From NCBI GenBank assembly GCA_003477405.1, contig QUDE01000007.1:75584-139583 (forward strand): a DNA stretch of 64,000 bases, given 5' to 3'. The notes below the pieces were generated by a model that was given only the letters and a program-made list of their open reading frames with translations, made no database searches and was not told the origin of the DNA. Made by a program: the position numbers and the translations under genes. Position 1 is the first letter of the stretch, and each line of letters begins with the position of its first letter. This document shows, one piece after another, positions 30,342 through 41,185 of the stretch. This DNA is from Ruminococcaceae bacterium AM07-15. GTDB lineage: Bacteria > Bacillota > Clostridia > Oscillospirales > Butyricicoccaceae.

Positions 30342-33300
30342 TTAGTCAACCATTTCTACAACTTCTTCATAAGTTGCCTGGTTGTACTCGTCCACGCCGC
30401 TGCCGGCGGGCACCAATTTACCGATGATAACATTCTCCTTCAGGCCCAGCAGCGGGTCCACCTTGCCCTTGATAGCGGCTTCGGTGAGCACTCTGGTGGT
30501 CTCCTGGAAGGAGGCGGCGGACAAGAAGCTGTCGGTGGCCAGAGAGGCCTTGGTGATACCCAGCAGCACCGGTGTATAGGTGGCGGGCTCGAACTCCTTG
30601 CCTTCGGCGGCGGCCTTCTTGGCCCCTTCCTCGTTGGCATCCTCGAACTCGAAGATGTCCACCATGGACCCGGGCAGCAGCTCGGTGTCGCCCTGGTTTT
30701 CCACCCGCACCTTCCGCATCATCTGACGGACGATGACTTCGATGTGCCGGTCGTTGATATCAACGCCCTGCTGACGGTACACGCGCTGGACTTCCTGGAT
30801 CAGGTAAGCCTGCACCGCTTCCACATCCCGGGTGCGCAGCACATCGTGGGGATTGAGAGCGCCTTCGGTCAAAGCGGCGCCCATGGCGATCTCCTCGCCA
30901 TCCTGCACCTTGAGGGGCTGGCCCAGGGGCACCTGGTAGACCTTGCTCTCGCCGGTCTCCCGGTCGGTGACGGTGATGGGACGGGTGGAGCCTTTGCGGC
31001 TGTCGTCCACCGACACCACACCGGCGTTCTCCGACAGAGTGGCGGCGCGCTTGGGCTTGCGGGCTTCGAACAGCTCTTCAACACGGGGAAGACCCTGTGT
31101 GATATCGTTACCGGCAACACCGCCGGTGTGGAAGGTACGCATGGTCAGCTGTGTACCCGGTTCACCGATGGACTGGGCCGCGATGATGCCGACGGCTTCA
31201 CCGATGCCGATCTCGGTGCGGGAAGCCAGGTTGCTGCCGTAGCACTTGGCGCACACGCCGTGACGGGCCCGGCAGGTGAGCACGCTGCGGATCTTGATCC
31301 GGGTGACACCGGCGTCGGTGATGATCTTGGCGTCGTCCTCGGTCATCAGCTTGTCTTTGGACACCAGCACATTGCCGTTTGCATCCTTGAAGTCCTCCAC
31401 CAGATACCGGCCGATGAGACGGTCGGCAAAGGGCTCGATCACCTGGTTGCCGTCGCTGATCTCAAAGACCCAGATGCCGTCGTCGGTGCCGCAGTCGTGC
31501 TCACGGATGATCACATCCTGGGACACATCCACCAGACGGCGGGTCAGGTAACCGGAGTCGGCGGTACGCAGAGCCGTATCGGCCAGGCCTTTCCGGGCGC
31601 CTCTGGAGGAGATGAAGTACTCCAGAACAGACAGGCCTTCACGGAAGTTTGCCTTGATGGGGATTTCGATGGTCTTACCGGCGGTGTTGGCCATCAGACC
31701 ACGCATGCCCGCCAGCTGACGGATCTGGTTCATGCTACCACGAGCACCGGAGTTGGACATCATGAAGATCGGGTTGAACCGGTCCAGACAGTCGTTCAGG
31801 GCCTTGGTAACATCCTTGATGGTCTGCTCCCATTCCTCAACCACCAGGCGGTAGCGTTCGTCGTCGGTGATCAGACCGCGCTTGAACTGACGGTCGATGC
31901 GGGCCACACGCTTTTCGGTTTCGGCGATGAGGGTGTATTTCTCATCGGGGATGGTCATATCGGACACCGACACCGTCATGGCGCCGATGGTGGAGTACTT
32001 AAAGCCAAGGGCTTTGATGTCGTCCAGCAGATGGGCGGTACGGGCGAAGTCATGGCGCTTGATACAGGCGGCGATGATCTTGCCCAGTTCCTTTTTGCCG
32101 CAGGAGAAGGAGATCTCCAGGTCGAACTCATGGCCAGGCTGGGTTCTGTCCACAAAGCCCAGGTCCTGAGGCACAGCCTGGTTGAAGATCAGCCGGCCCA
32201 CAGTGGCCGGGACGATCTTACTTTCCATTTTGCCCTCAATTTCCCGGAATACCCGCACCTTGATGGGAGAATGGATGCCCACATAGCCCTGCTGATAGGC
32301 CAGAAGGGCTTCGTCTTCGTTGGCGAAGATCATGCCGGTGCCCTTTTCTTCCCGGTCGATGGTCAGGTAGTAAGAGCCCAGAACCATGTCCTGCGAAGGC
32401 ACGGTGACGGGCATACCGTCCTGAGGCTTCAGCAGGTTGTTGGCCGACAGCATGAGCAGTCGGGCTTCGGCCTGGGCCTCGGCGCTGAGGGGCACATGGA
32501 CGGCCATCTGGTCGCCGTCAAAGTCGGCGTTAAAAGCGGTACACACCAGAGGATGGAGCTTGATGGCCCGGCCTTCTACCAGGATGGGCTCAAAGGCCTG
32601 GATGCCCAAACGGTGCAATGTCGGCGCACGGTTGAGCATGACAGGATGCTCTTTGATGACCACTTCCAGAGCGTCCCACACCTCGGTGCGGGCCCGTTCC
32701 ACCATCTTCTTGGCGCTCTTGATGTTGTTGGCCACGCCGTCTTCCACCAGCTTCTTCATGACGAAGGGCTTGAACAGCTCCAGAGCCATCTCCTTGGGCA
32801 GACCGCACTGATAGATCTTCAGGTCGGGGCCCACCACGATAACGCTACGGCCGGAGTAGTCAACACGCTTACCCAGCAGGTTCTGACGGAACCGGCCCTG
32901 CTTGCCCTTGAGCATATCGCTGAGGGATTTGAGGGGACGGTTGTTGGGGCCGGTGACAGGACGGCCGCGGCGGCCGTTGTCGATCAGAGCATCCACCGCT
33001 TCCTGGAGCATCCGCTTCTCATTGCGCACGATGATGTCGGGCGCGCCCAGCTCCAGCAGTCTCTTCAGACGGTTGTTCCGGTTGATCACCCGGCGGTACA
33101 GGTCGTTCAAATCGCTGGTGGCGAACCGGCCGCCGTCCAGCTGGACCATAGGCCGCAGCTCGGGGGGAATTACCGGCACCACATCCAGGATCATCCACTC
33201 AGGCCGGTTGCCCGACTGGCGGAAGGCCTCGATGACCTCCAGCCGCTTGATGATCCGCAGCTTCTTCTGGCCGGAAGCATCTTTCAGCTCGGCCCGCAGC

Positions 33301-33866
33301 TGAGCGGACAGCTCTTCCAGGTCGATTTCGGCCAGCAGCTTCTTGATGGCCTCGGCGCCCATTTCCGCCTTGAAATCGTCCTCGTATTTTTCCACCATGT
33401 CCCGGTATTCTTTTTCGGTGAGGATCTGCTTTTTCATCAGCGGGGTGTCACCGGGATCGGTGACGATGTAGCTGGCGAAATAGAGCACCTTTTCCAGCAG
33501 CCGGGGGGACATATCCAGCACCAGGCCCATCCGGGAGGGGATGCCCTTGAAATACCAGATGTGGCTGACGGGAGCGGCCAGCTCGATATGGCCCATCCGC
33601 TCCCGGCGCACCTTGGACTTGGTCACTTCCACGCCGCAGCGTTCGCAGATCTTGCCCTTGAAGCGCACTTTCTTATATTTTCCGCAATGGCACTCCCAGT
33701 CCTTCTGGGGCCCGAAGATCCGTTCGCAGAACAGGCCGTCCCGCTCGGGCTTCAGAGTGCGGTAGTTGATGGTCTCGGGCTTTTTCACTTCGCCATAGGA
33801 CCATTCGCGGATCAGTTCCGGAGAAGCCAGACCGATCTTGATGGCTTCAAATGTCATGTTTGCCAT
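30342..33866 (-). CDS. rpoC: DNA-directed RNA polymerase subunit beta-prime
   Basis: This is a protein of 1174 residues. The N-terminal zinc ribbon ([20 protein letters not shown]), the catalytic [12 protein letters not shown] loop that binds the active-site magnesium, and the second zinc site ([13 protein letters not shown]) are present. The bridge-helix/trigger-loop region ([20 protein letters not shown]) and [20 protein letters not shown] follow in the usual order. It lies 18 bases downstream of rpoB. Length and motifs are normal for Clostridia. Confidence 0.98.
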   Translation of the reverse strand: MANMTFEAIKIGLASPELIREWSYGEVKKPETINYRTLKPERDGLFCERIFGPQKDWECHCGKYKKVRFKGKICERCGVEVTKSKVRRERMGHIELAAPVSHIWYFKGIPSRMGLVLDMSPRLLEKVLYFASYIVTDPGDTPLMKKQILTEKEYRDMVEKYEDDFKAEMGAEAIKKLLAEIDLEELSAQLRAELKDASGQKKLRIIKRLEVIEAFRQSGNRPEWMILDVVPVIPPELRPMVQLDGGRFATSDLNDLYRRVINRNNRLKRLLELGAPDIIVRNEKRMLQEAVDALIDNGRRGRPVTGPNNRPLKSLSDMLKGKQGRFRQNLLGKRVDYSGRSVIVVGPDLKIYQCGLPKEMALELFKPFVMKKLVEDGVANNIKSAKKMVERARTEVWDALEVVIKEHPVMLNRAPTLHRLGIQAFEPILVEGRAIKLHPLVCTAFNADFDGDQMAVHVPLSAEAQAEARLLMLSANNLLKPQDGMPVTVPSQDMVLGSYYLTIDREEKGTGMIFANEDEALLAYQQGYVGIHSPIKVRVFREIEGKMESKIVPATVGRLIFNQAVPQDLGFVDRTQPGHEFDLEISFSCGKKELGKIIAACIKRHDFARTAHLLDDIKALGFKYSTIGAMTVSVSDMTIPDEKYTLIAETEKRVARIDRQFKRGLITDDERYRLVVEEWEQTIKDVTKALNDCLDRFNPIFMMSNSGARGSMNQIRQLAGMRGLMANTAGKTIEIPIKANFREGLSVLEYFISSRGARKGLADTALRTADSGYLTRRLVDVSQDVIIREHDCGTDDGIWVFEISDGNQVIEPFADRLIGRYLVEDFKDANGNVLVSKDKLMTEDDAKIITDAGVTRIKIRSVLTCRARHGVCAKCYGSNLASRTEIGIGEAVGIIAAQSIGEPGTQLTMRTFHTGGVAGNDITQGLPRVEELFEARKPKRAATLSENAGVVSVDDSRKGSTRPITVTDRETGESKVYQVPLGQPLKVQDGEEIAMGAALTEGALNPHDVLRTRDVEAVQAYLIQEVQRVYRQQGVDINDRHIEVIVRQMMRKVRVENQGDTELLPGSMVDIFEFEDANEEGAKKAAAEGKEFEPATYTPVLLGITKASLATDSFLSAASFQETTRVLTEAAIKGKVDPLLGLKENVIIGKLVPAGSGVDEYNQATYEEVVEMVD

Positions 33867-33884
33867 AGTTTCTCTTCCCCTCCG

Positions 33885-36800
33885 TTACAGTGTCTCGTCG
33901 TCCAGCGGGTCGATCTCTTCTCCCACCAGTTCGTTCATCACTTCCAGCGGGTCTTCCTCCTCATTCTGCTCACCGATGCCGAAGCCGGCTTCTGCAAGCT
34001 CGCTGTCCAGAGCTACGCCCTGAGAGCCCATCTCTTCCTGGGCTCCGCCGCCGCGGACGATATCCTCGTAAGCATCGTCGTCATCGTCGTCGTCATTGAG
34101 GTGGATCTCTTCCATATTCTTGTCCAGCACCTTCAGATCCAGACCCAGGGACTGCAGTTCCTTCACCAGAACCTTGAAGGATTCAGGCACACCGGGCTTG
34201 GGCACATTGTGGCCCTTGACGATGGCCTCGTAGGTCTTGACACGGCCCACGATGTCGTCGGACTTGACGGTGAGGATCTCCTGCAGGGTATAGGCTGCGC
34301 CATAGGCCTCCAGGGCCCACACTTCCATTTCGCCGAAACGCTGGCCGCCGAACTGGGCCTTGCCGCCCAAGGGCTGCTGGGTGACCAGGCTGTACGGGCC
34401 GGTGGAACGGGCATGGATCTTGTCGTCGACCAGGTGATGGAGCTTGAGGTAGTACATATAACCCACGGTCACCGGGTTGTCAAAGGGCTCGCCGGTACGG
34501 CCGTCGTAGAGGATGCTCTTGCCGTCCTCCCGCAGACCGGCATCCCGGAAGAGGGCCCGGATGTCTTCCTCTTTTGCGCCGTCAAACACAGGGGTGGCCA
34601 CATGGATGCCCAGTGCGCTGGCCGCAAAGCCCAGATGCACTTCCAGCACCTGACCGATGTTCATACGGGAAGGCACGCCCAGGGGGTTGAGCACGATGTC
34701 CAGCGGTGTGCCGTCCGAGAGGAAGGGCATATCCTCCTGAGGCAGAATACGGGACACAACACCCTTGTTGCCGTGACGGCCGGCCATTTTGTCGCCCACG
34801 GAGATCTTTCTCTTCTGAGCGATGTAGCAGCGGACCACCATGTTGACGCCGGGGGACAGCTCATCCCCGTTGGCCCGGGTAAAGACCTTCACATCCACAA
34901 TGATGCCGCCGGCGCCATGAGGCACGCGGAGGGAGGTGTCCCGCACCTCTCTGGCCTTTTCACCGAAGATGGCCCGGAGCAGACGCTCTTCGGCTGTCAG
35001 CTCGGTCTCGCCCTTGGGAGTGACTTTGCCCACCAGGATGTCGCCGGGGTGCACTTCGGCGCCTACGCGCACAATGCCCCGCTCGTCCAGATCCCGCAGA
35101 GCCTCCTCGCCCACATTGGGGATATCCCGGGTGATCTCTTCGGGCCCCAGCTTGGTGTCGCGGCTCTCGGTCTCATATTCTTCGATATGGATGGAGGTAT
35201 ATACATCGTCCCGCACCAGGCGTTCGTTGAGCAGGACGGCGTCTTCGTAGTTATAACCTTCCCAGGTCATAAAGCCGATGAGGGCGTTTTTGCCCAGGGA
35301 GATTTCGCCCTGAGAGGTGGAGGGGCCGTCGGCGATTACATCGCCCTTCTTCACCTGTTCTCCCACCGCCACAATGGGCTTCTGGTTGATGCAGGTACCC
35401 TGGTTGGAACGCATGAACTTGATGAGCCGGTGGGTCTTTTCACCCAGCTCGTCGTAGTTGATGGTCACTTCCCGGGCGGTAACCCGGGTGACGGTGCCGT
35501 CGCCCAGAGCCAGAGGTACAGTGCCCGAGTCCACAGCGGCCTTGTATTCCATGCCGGTGGCCACGAAGGGAGCCTCGGTCTTCAGCAGAGGCACAGCCTG
35601 CCGCTGCATGTTGGAACCCATCAGAGCACGGTTGGCGTCGTCGTTTTCCAGGAAGGGAATCATGGCGGTGGCCACGGAGACCATCATCTTGGGGGCCACA
35701 TCCACCAGGTCCACCTTTTCCCGCTCGATCTCGATGATCTCGTCGCGGCGGCGGCAGGTGACACGGTCGGCTTTGATCCGGCCGTTTTCATCCAGGGGCT
35801 CGTTGGCCTGGGCCACGATGTACTCGTCTTCGATATCGGCGGTCATATACTGCACTTCATCGGTGACGATGCCGGTTTCCTTGTCCACGATGCGGTAAGG
35901 AGCCTCGATAAAGCCGTAGTCATTGATGCGGGCATAGGTGGCCAGATAGGAAATCAGGCCGATGTTGGGACCTTCAGGAGTCTCGATGGGGCACAGACGG
36001 CCATAGTGGCTGTAATGCACGTCGCGGACTTCCATGTTGGCCCGGTCACGACTCAGACCGCCGGGGCCCAGAGCGGACATACGGCGCTTGTTGGTCAGCT
36101 CAGCCAGAGGGTTGTTCTGGTCCATGAACTGGCTGAGGGGGGAGGAACCGAAGAACTCCTTGATGGCCGCCGTCACAGGACGGATATTGATCAGGCTCTG
36201 GGGGGTGACGATGTCCAGATCCTGAATGGTCATACGCTCGCGGATCACCCGCTCCATGCGGGAGAAGCCGATGCGGAACTGGTTCTGCAGCAGCTCGCCC
36301 ACGCTGCGCAGGCGGCGGTTGCCCAGATGGTCGATGTCATCGGCAGTGCCCACGCCATTGGCCAGGCAGTTGAGGTAGTTGATGGAAGCCAGGATATCGT
36401 CCACAATGATGTGCTTGGGAATCAGCTCATCCACATTCTCCCGGATGGCATCCAGCAGCTCCTGGCCCTGGTGCTCTTCCATCAGCTGGCGCAGCACAGA
36501 GAAGCGCACCCGCTCATAGATGCCCAGCTCTTCCTCGTTGCAGTCCACAAAGTCGTGGAGCCAGACCATGTCGTTGGAGAAGGCCTTGACCTCTTTGCCC
36601 TCCACATCCAGGTAGGCCACCGAAACGCCCTTCTTCTCGATGAGGGCGGCCTGCTCCCGGGTGAGCACCTGGCCGGGAGTGGCCAGCACTTCGCCGGTGA
36701 GGGGATCGGTGACGGGGCGGGCCAGTTTCTGGCCGCTGAGGCGCTTGGAAATGGCCATCTTCTTGTTGAACTTGTACCGGCCCACGGTGGACAGGTCATA

Positions 36801-37607
36801 GCGCTTGGGATCGAAGAACAGGTTGTGGAGCAGAGTCTGCGCGCTGTCCACTGTAGGGGGCTCGCCGGGACGGAGACGCTTGTAGATCTCAATGAGGGCG
36901 TCCTCGGTGGTCTTGATGGCGGAGTCCTTGTCCAGAGAAGCGATGATCCGCTCGTCCTCGCCGAACACCTCTTTGATCTCGGCGTCGGTGCCGATGCCGA
37001 TGGCCCGGATCAGGGAGGTGATGGGCAGCTTGCGGTTTTTGTCGATGCGCACATAGAACACATCGTTCACATCGGTCTCATACTCCAGCCAGGCGCCCCG
37101 GTAGGGGATGACGGTGCTGGTGTACATCTCCTTGTCGGGCCGCTCGTTGTTGATGCCGAAATACATACCCGGAGAACGGACGATCTGAGAGACCACCACC
37201 CGTTCGGCGCCGTTGATGATAAAGGTGCCGCCGTCGGTCATCACAGGGAAATCGCCCATGAAGATTTCCTGCTCCTTGATCTCACCGGTCTCCTTGTTCC
37301 GCAGGCGCATGCGCACCTTGATGGGGGCGGCATAGGTGGCATCCCGCTCTTTGCATTCTTCCACCGAATACTTGGGCTCTTCTTCCATGGAATAATCCAG
37401 GAAGGTCAGCTCCAGGTTGCCGGTGTAGTCGGTGATGGCGCCCACATCCCGGAACACCTCCCGCAGGCCGGTATCCAGGAACCATTGATAGGACTTCTTC
37501 TGCACCTCGATGAGGTTGGGCATCTGGAGCACTTCCCGGGTCCGCGAAAAGCAAACCCGCTCCTTTTTGCCGCACTGGATCCTGCCGTACTTTTCCCAGT
37601 TGTACAT
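33885..37607 (-). CDS. rpoB: DNA-directed RNA polymerase subunit beta
   Basis: This is a protein of about 1240 residues. [20 protein letters not shown] near the start, the rifampicin-binding region ([14 protein letters not shown]...ALGPGG) and [20 protein letters not shown] are conserved. A highly acidic tail with a run of Asp residues ends the protein. I prefer the ATG at 37607, preceded by GGAG with 8-base spacing; an ATG at 37658 in frame would add 17 residues. The residue matching E. coli His526 is Asn (codon 36090-36092). It is the first gene of the leftward operon that runs through rpoC and the str genes. Confidence 0.97.
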   Translation of the reverse strand: MYNWEKYGRIQCGKKERVCFSRTREVLQMPNLIEVQKKSYQWFLDTGLREVFRDVGAITDYTGNLELTFLDYSMEEEPKYSVEECKERDATYAAPIKVRMRLRNKETGEIKEQEIFMGDFPVMTDGGTFIINGAERVVVSQIVRSPGMYFGINNERPDKEMYTSTVIPYRGAWLEYETDVNDVFYVRIDKNRKLPITSLIRAIGIGTDAEIKEVFGEDERIIASLDKDSAIKTTEDALIEIYKRLRPGEPPTVDSAQTLLHNLFFDPKRYDLSTVGRYKFNKKMAISKRLSGQKLARPVTDPLTGEVLATPGQVLTREQAALIEKKGVSVAYLDVEGKEVKAFSNDMVWLHDFVDCNEEELGIYERVRFSVLRQLMEEHQGQELLDAIRENVDELIPKHIIVDDILASINYLNCLANGVGTADDIDHLGNRRLRSVGELLQNQFRIGFSRMERVIRERMTIQDLDIVTPQSLINIRPVTAAIKEFFGSSPLSQFMDQNNPLAELTNKRRMSALGPGGLSRDRANMEVRDVHYSHYGRLCPIETPEGPNIGLISYLATYARINDYGFIEAPYRIVDKETGIVTDEVQYMTADIEDEYIVAQANEPLDENGRIKADRVTCRRRDEIIEIEREKVDLVDVAPKMMVSVATAMIPFLENDDANRALMGSNMQRQAVPLLKTEAPFVATGMEYKAAVDSGTVPLALGDGTVTRVTAREVTINYDELGEKTHRLIKFMRSNQGTCINQKPIVAVGEQVKKGDVIADGPSTSQGEISLGKNALIGFMTWEGYNYEDAVLLNERLVRDDVYTSIHIEEYETESRDTKLGPEEITRDIPNVGEEALRDLDERGIVRVGAEVHPGDILVGKVTPKGETELTAEERLLRAIFGEKAREVRDTSLRVPHGAGGIIVDVKVFTRANGDELSPGVNMVVRCYIAQKRKISVGDKMAGRHGNKGVVSRILPQEDMPFLSDGTPLDIVLNPLGVPSRMNIGQVLEVHLGFAASALGIHVATPVFDGAKEEDIRALFRDAGLREDGKSILYDGRTGEPFDNPVTVGYMYYLKLHHLVDDKIHARSTGPYSLVTQQPLGGKAQFGGQRFGEMEVWALEAYGAAYTLQEILTVKSDDIVGRVKTYEAIVKGHNVPKPGVPESFKVLVKELQSLGLDLKVLDKNMEEIHLNDDDDDDDAYEDIVRGGGAQEEMGSQGVALDSELAEAGFGIGEQNEEEDPLEVMNELVGEEIDPLDDETL

Positions 37608-37756
37608 TTGCCACACTCCGTTTCCTGTCAGTTTGCGATACACTAGGGTGCGTTGCATTTTTTTATTTCTTCCCTGTTGCCATCCTCACCGGCTTTTGCT
37701 AAAATGAGAGCGGTGAAAAATGACAACCAGTTGATTGCATATCGATGCAGTATATT

Positions 37757-37785
37757 ATTATACTATTTTCATTGCAAGAAGTCAA
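37757..37785 (-). promoter_or_regulatory. promoter of the rpoBC/str operon
   Basis: On the minus strand TTGACT, 17 bases, then a perfect TATAAT. It lies about 150 bases upstream of rpoB, just after the bidirectional terminator at 37801-37830. The leader between carries a small GCAT-ATGC hairpin. Confidence 0.85.
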
Positions 37786-37800
37786 CCGAACGAACTGTCT

Positions 37801-37830
37801 AAAACTGCCTGTTTTTTCAGGCAGTTTTTT
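37801..37830. terminator. bidirectional terminator upstream of rpoB
   Basis: There is an 11-bp stem (AAAACTGCCTG / CAGGCAGTTTT) with loop TTTTTT and T-tracts on both sides. It insulates the rpoB promoter from transcription arriving from the right. Confidence 0.75.
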
Positions 37831-37848
37831 GTTTATCCAGTCGGAACA

Positions 37849-37884
37849 AGCAAAAAGTTGGCCCGGCCGCCACAGCGGCCGGGC
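37849..37884 (-). terminator. terminator of the 38-39 kb leftward pair
   Basis: There is a 10-bp GC stem (GCCCGGCCGC / GCGGCCGGGC) with a CACA loop. On the minus strand it is followed by CAACTTTTTG, just after the stop codon of the membrane-protein gene. A plus-side TTTCTTTCT also exists. Confidence 0.7.
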
Positions 37885-37891
37885 TTTCTTT

Positions 37892-38854
37892 CTATTTTTC
37901 CGCCAGAAAGACAAGAGGAAGGGCGCAAACTCCAAACAGTGCCGGAAACCAAAGATAGGCGCCGCTGACGAGAAAGGCCGGCGTAATCTCCTTGTACATC
38001 AGCGCCGCACACAAAGGCATCACAGAAAAAGCCAGCAGGCCCAGAAGAAAGACGCCGACGGCCCAGATCTTTTTTCTCCGCTGCCAGAGCAACCCTCCCA
38101 GACCAAGAAGCAGCATACCGGGCAGCCAAAGCAGATTGCCTTGCAGCACTTTGTCCCCTCCCTCTCCCATGCGGGAAAAAAGGAAGGCGATCAGGAGCCA
38201 TCCCAGGGAAGCACACACCAGTTCCCACAGCGGACGGCGGCAGAACGCCGTGAAAAAGAGCATGGCCAGCATCAGAAGCGCCCCCAGGCCGCAATACCAG
38301 AAGCTCTCCACCCGGAAAGCCAGATTTCCCTCTTGCAAAAAACCTGCGATCCGGGGCCACAGCCCATAGAGCAGTCCCCCGGCTCCTCCCAAAATCCACA
38401 GGATGCCTTTGCCTCCGTTTTCCATGGTTTTATGGGGCAGAAGAAGCAGCACCGCCCCCAATACCGGACAGAGGGAAATGAACGCCATTTCAAAATAGAA
38501 AAATCCCAAGTGAAAATAAAGCCCCACCATTCCCGTCAGGCCCGAGATGATCTTCTCCAGCAAAACAGCGAAAAGAAGCAGAAAAAGGATTCCCTCCAGA
38601 TAGATCAGAATGCCCCGGCCCTCCCGGCGGCTGTAGAGCATCCACAGGGCCACCACCGCCGGAAAAAAGGCCAGCCACATCCCCCGGCTCCATTGACTTA
38701 CCACTTGAGAGAGGACCATAGCCCACTCCGGCGCCTGGTAATTCTGGATGAGGCCGGGGAAAATGGCGCTCCACAGCCACACTGTATTCAGCAGTATGGC
38801 ACACAAAAGGCCAAACACCGGTGCTTTCCAATCAAAAATCACTTTTTGTTTCAT
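37892..38854 (-). CDS. polytopic membrane protein of unknown function
   Basis: This is a protein of 320 residues with about eight to nine hydrophobic helices and no soluble domain. It matches no transporter family I recognise. The start codon overlaps the stop of the upstream gene by 4 bases (ATGA), so the two genes are translationally coupled. It may form a complex with the upstream secreted or anchored protein. Confidence 0.75.
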   Translation of the reverse strand: MKQKVIFDWKAPVFGLLCAILLNTVWLWSAIFPGLIQNYQAPEWAMVLSQVVSQWSRGMWLAFFPAVVALWMLYSRREGRGILIYLEGILFLLLFAVLLEKIISGLTGMVGLYFHLGFFYFEMAFISLCPVLGAVLLLLPHKTMENGGKGILWILGGAGGLLYGLWPRIAGFLQEGNLAFRVESFWYCGLGALLMLAMLFFTAFCRRPLWELVCASLGWLLIAFLFSRMGEGGDKVLQGNLLWLPGMLLLGLGGLLWQRRKKIWAVGVFLLGLLAFSVMPLCAALMYKEITPAFLVSGAYLWFPALFGVCALPLVFLAEK

Positions 38855-39369
38855 TTTATCCCCTCCTCCATCTCGTCCGCCGTCACCACAAAAGCGGGCT
38901 CACTTCCTCCCAAGGAGCCAAAATCATATTCTTTGCCAGATTGCTCCAGTGTTCCTGTAATGGTGCGGGAACAATAGAATTCCACCGCTTTCCCATCCTG
39001 CACAATTTTCGCACGCAAAGTAGGGGTGAAATATTGACAACGCAGTCCGCCGGGCCCCAATGTATGGATCCGGCGTACCGGCCCTGTTTCCAATGGGGCC
39101 TCTGCATGAATGAAGATTCCCCGATCCCAATCATAAAGGGCCGTTCCCTGAAATTCCTGGTCAAAGGTGACCGCTATGGGAAAGGCAGGATCGTCCTCCG
39201 GCCAAAAAATTCCCGACTGTACCAGCTGCCAAGTCCAGGTCACATCTTCGATTCCCCGGGGCCTTTCCCCCTGAGATGCACTCTGGGAAACCAGGGAAAA
39301 TGCGATGCTGCTCACAAAAGCAAACAACAAAAAACCAAAGCCATATCCCATCTTTTTTCTCATTCTCAC
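38851..39369 (-). CDS. membrane-anchored or secreted protein of unknown function
   Basis: This is a protein of about 172 residues with an N-terminal hydrophobic segment (GFGFLLFAFVSSIAFSLVS). A soluble region rich in aromatic residues and beta strands follows, with two cysteines (LRCQYF, VEFYCSRT). I chose the GTG at 39369, 6 bases after GGAGGAGGG; ATG codons at 39363 and 39387 are alternatives. It is coupled to the downstream membrane protein. No family was recognised. Confidence 0.68.
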   Translation of the reverse strand: MRMRKKMGYGFGFLLFAFVSSIAFSLVSQSASQGERPRGIEDVTWTWQLVQSGIFWPEDDPAFPIAVTFDQEFQGTALYDWDRGIFIHAEAPLETGPVRRIHTLGPGGLRCQYFTPTLRAKIVQDGKAVEFYCSRTITGTLEQSGKEYDFGSLGGSEPAFVVTADEMEEGIK

Positions 39370-39401
39370 AGCAATCCCTCCTCCCAAAATCTTCTGTTTT
39401 T

Positions 39402-39430
39402 ATTTTACATTATGTAAACTATTCTGTCAA
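39402..39430 (-). promoter_or_regulatory. promoter with embedded palindrome
   Basis: On the minus strand TTGACA, 17 bases, then TAAAAT. The -10 box and spacer contain the 15-base palindrome TTTACATTATGTAAA (39404-39418), a good candidate repressor site for the leftward membrane-protein pair. Confidence 0.7.
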
Positions 39431-39462
39431 TAGACTAAAAAGGAAAACCATTTTATTTTTTC

Positions 39463-39491
39463 TTGCTTTTCATTTTCCTTCCTGATATAAT
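39463..39491 (+). promoter_or_regulatory. promoter of the small membrane protein gene
   Basis: TTGCTT, 17 bases, then a perfect TATAAT, divergent from the previous promoter and about 130 bases before the start codon at 39622. Confidence 0.65.
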
Positions 39492-39621
39492 TTTTATATT
39501 ATCATATTCCATATTTTTCTTTCATCCGATGTTGGAAGTCCGCTGGCGGCCGACGATCCAAACCATCACTTTCTTGACCGCTGCGGGCTATGTCGCTTTC
39601 CGGGAAAGGAGTGTGCATTGT

Positions 39622-40083
39622 ATGAAGCGTTTTTTCCGTAAAAACATGGGGCTTATGATTCTTGTGGGATGCTTCTGGGGGCTTCAGCTGCTGCTGATCT
39701 GCTTCCGGGTGATGCGCACCCAGAGCTTCCAGGAAGTGAGCAGCCAAAGCGGCCCTCAGTGGGAGCGATACCTGCTGTTTATGAATCTGGATAACCGGAT
39801 GGGCCAGATTGTCTGCACCGTTCATGTGATTTTCGTGGTTCTGGCCGTTCTTTTGGTCTTGGGCCATCTTCGTCTGTGGCAGGTGCTGGGCACTTTCGCC
39901 GCCAGTTACCTGGGCGCCTGGCTTCTTTCCTACATCGGCCCCGCCTGGGGTGGCGCCGGTCTTTCCAATTATACCTTGGAATTGTACCTTTCTTTTTATA
40001 CTTCCGCTCTGTTTCTGGGCATCGGCATTGTGGTGTGGGCCTTCCGCCTGCTCTACCTGCGAAGGAAAGAAAAAACAGCCTGA
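39622..40083 (+). CDS. small four-helix membrane protein
   Basis: This is a protein of about 153 residues with four hydrophobic helices (for example LMILVGCFWGLQLLLICF and IVCTVHVIFVVLAVLLVLG) and a basic C-terminus. The ATG at 39622 is preceded by AAAGGAG. A longer in-frame reading from 39463 would cover the promoter and has no ribosome binding site. The function is not recognisable. Confidence 0.7.
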   Translation: MKRFFRKNMGLMILVGCFWGLQLLLICFRVMRTQSFQEVSSQSGPQWERYLLFMNLDNRMGQIVCTVHVIFVVLAVLLVLGHLRLWQVLGTFAASYLGAWLLSYIGPAWGGAGLSNYTLELYLSFYTSALFLGIGIVVWAFRLLYLRRKEKTA

Positions 40084-40112
40084 TGTCAGAATTCACAGCC
40101 AACAAAAACATG

Positions 40113-40146
40113 GCCCGGCAGCATAGCTGCCGGGCTTTCTTTGTGT
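40113..40146. terminator. bidirectional terminator between convergent genes
   Basis: There is a 10-bp stem (GCCCGGCAGC / GCTGCCGGGC) with a 3-base loop, followed by TTTCTTTG on the plus strand. It sits between the convergent membrane-protein genes and is built like the hairpin at 37861. Confidence 0.75.
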
Positions 40147-40167
40147 TCTTTCGCTAAAACCAGTTTT

Positions 40168-40644
40168 TTATTCCTTGTGCGCTGTTTTCCACGCTTTGAT
40201 CCCCTGGTGCAGCATGGTGAAAAGTGCGGCTCCCACACCGTAGACGGCAGCGCTGTAAAATTCCACAAACTGCTCGATATAATAATTGACGGCCCCTACA
40301 TCGCTTTGCAGCCAGAAGGGCAAAATGGCAAGACCTCCGGCCAGCATGGGAATGCCCACCACCAAAATATATTCCTTCCAGTTGATCAAGCCTACTGCGG
40401 CCAGCGCCAAAGCAGCCAGATACGCTACCCGGCCCACTTTCCGGTCGAGGCTTTTCAGCTCATCCGACCGCTGGGCCGTGGCTGTGTAATGGGTCTGGTC
40501 AATCTCTTCTCCCCGTTCCAGGGCCGCTTTCATCTGTCGGAACTCCTGTGCTGCATCCAGCTGCAGCTTGGCCCCGGCCCCGGCCAGACCGGCATAAACC
40601 AAAAGGAACAGCAATCCCAGAATACAAATCAGTTTCTTCTTCAT
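40168..40644 (-). CDS. small membrane protein of unknown function
   Basis: This is a protein of 158 residues. It begins with a signal-anchor (LICILGLLFLLVYAGLAGAG), then a charged helical segment (about residues 30-70), then three further hydrophobic segments. It has its own promoter and is divergent from a PadR-type regulator gene, which may control it. No family was recognised. Confidence 0.7.
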   Translation of the reverse strand: MKKKLICILGLLFLLVYAGLAGAGAKLQLDAAQEFRQMKAALERGEEIDQTHYTATAQRSDELKSLDRKVGRVAYLAALALAAVGLINWKEYILVVGIPMLAGGLAILPFWLQSDVGAVNYYIEQFVEFYSAAVYGVGAALFTMLHQGIKAWKTAHKE

Positions 40645-40693
40645 TGCCTTTCCCTCTCTTTCCTATATATTTAGTAATGCTTATTATATTAAC

Positions 40694-40722
40694 AGCATAT
40701 TCTACTTCCCACTCTTTGTCAA
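40694..40722 (-). promoter_or_regulatory. promoter of the 40168-40644 membrane protein
   Basis: On the minus strand a consensus TTGACA, 17 bases, then TATGCT, about 50 bases before the start codon. Confidence 0.65.
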
Positions 40723-40763
40723 GCACCCTTGTGGTATTTTTGTGATATCTTCCCTTTTTGTCG

Positions 40764-40791
40764 TTGCTTTTTGCCAAAATTCCGATATACT
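40764..40791 (+). promoter_or_regulatory. promoter of the PadR regulator
   Basis: TTGCTT, 16 bases, then TATACT, ending 28 bases before the start codon, which leaves a very short leader. Confidence 0.6.
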
Positions 40792-40819
40792 GAAAGTAAC
40801 CTTACAGCAGGTGAACTCC

Positions 40820-41185
40820 ATGAAAAAAGAACACAGCCCGGATTCCGGGCATTCCTTCGAGGACTATTTCAAACGAGCCATCAGTCCCATGCTGGTGCTC
40901 CATCTTCTTTCCCAGCAGCCCATGTATGTCTACCAGATGCAGCAGGAACTTTCCCGCCGCAGCCAGGGCCGGTATACCCTTTCCCTTCTTTATCCGGTGC
41001 TCTACCGGCTGGTCAAGCTGGGTTATGTGAAAGAAGACGGAAAGCAGATCTCCCCGGACAACCGGGTGCGGCAATATTATGCCATCACCCCCACCGGGAC
41101 AGACTATCTGGCTGCTCTCCGTGGAGAATATCAGCAGCTCCAGCTTGCAGTGCAGCAAATTATGGAAGGGGAGAAATCCACATGA
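40820..41185 (+). CDS. PadR-family transcriptional regulator
   Basis: This is a protein of about 121 residues, a winged-helix regulator. The PadR signature is clear: YVYQMQQELSRRSQGRYTLS, then LYPVLYRLVKLGYV and RQYYAITPTG. The start at 40820 is preceded by CAGGTGA; the longer in-frame reading from 40742 would cover the promoter. The next gene begins in its stop codon (ATGA overlap). PadR regulators often pair with a small membrane partner, as seen here. Confidence 0.9.
   Translation: MKKEHSPDSGHSFEDYFKRAISPMLVLHLLSQQPMYVYQMQQELSRRSQGRYTLSLLYPVLYRLVKLGYVKEDGKQISPDNRVRQYYAITPTGTDYLAALRGEYQQLQLAVQQIMEGEKST

Noticed and set aside
29937..37646. Plus-strand open frame of about 2569 codons opposite rpoB and rpoC
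   Set aside because: It is the antisense shadow of GC-rich, highly conserved genes. The translation is rich in His/Gly/Leu with no domain, and the sense strand encodes unmistakable RNA polymerase subunits.
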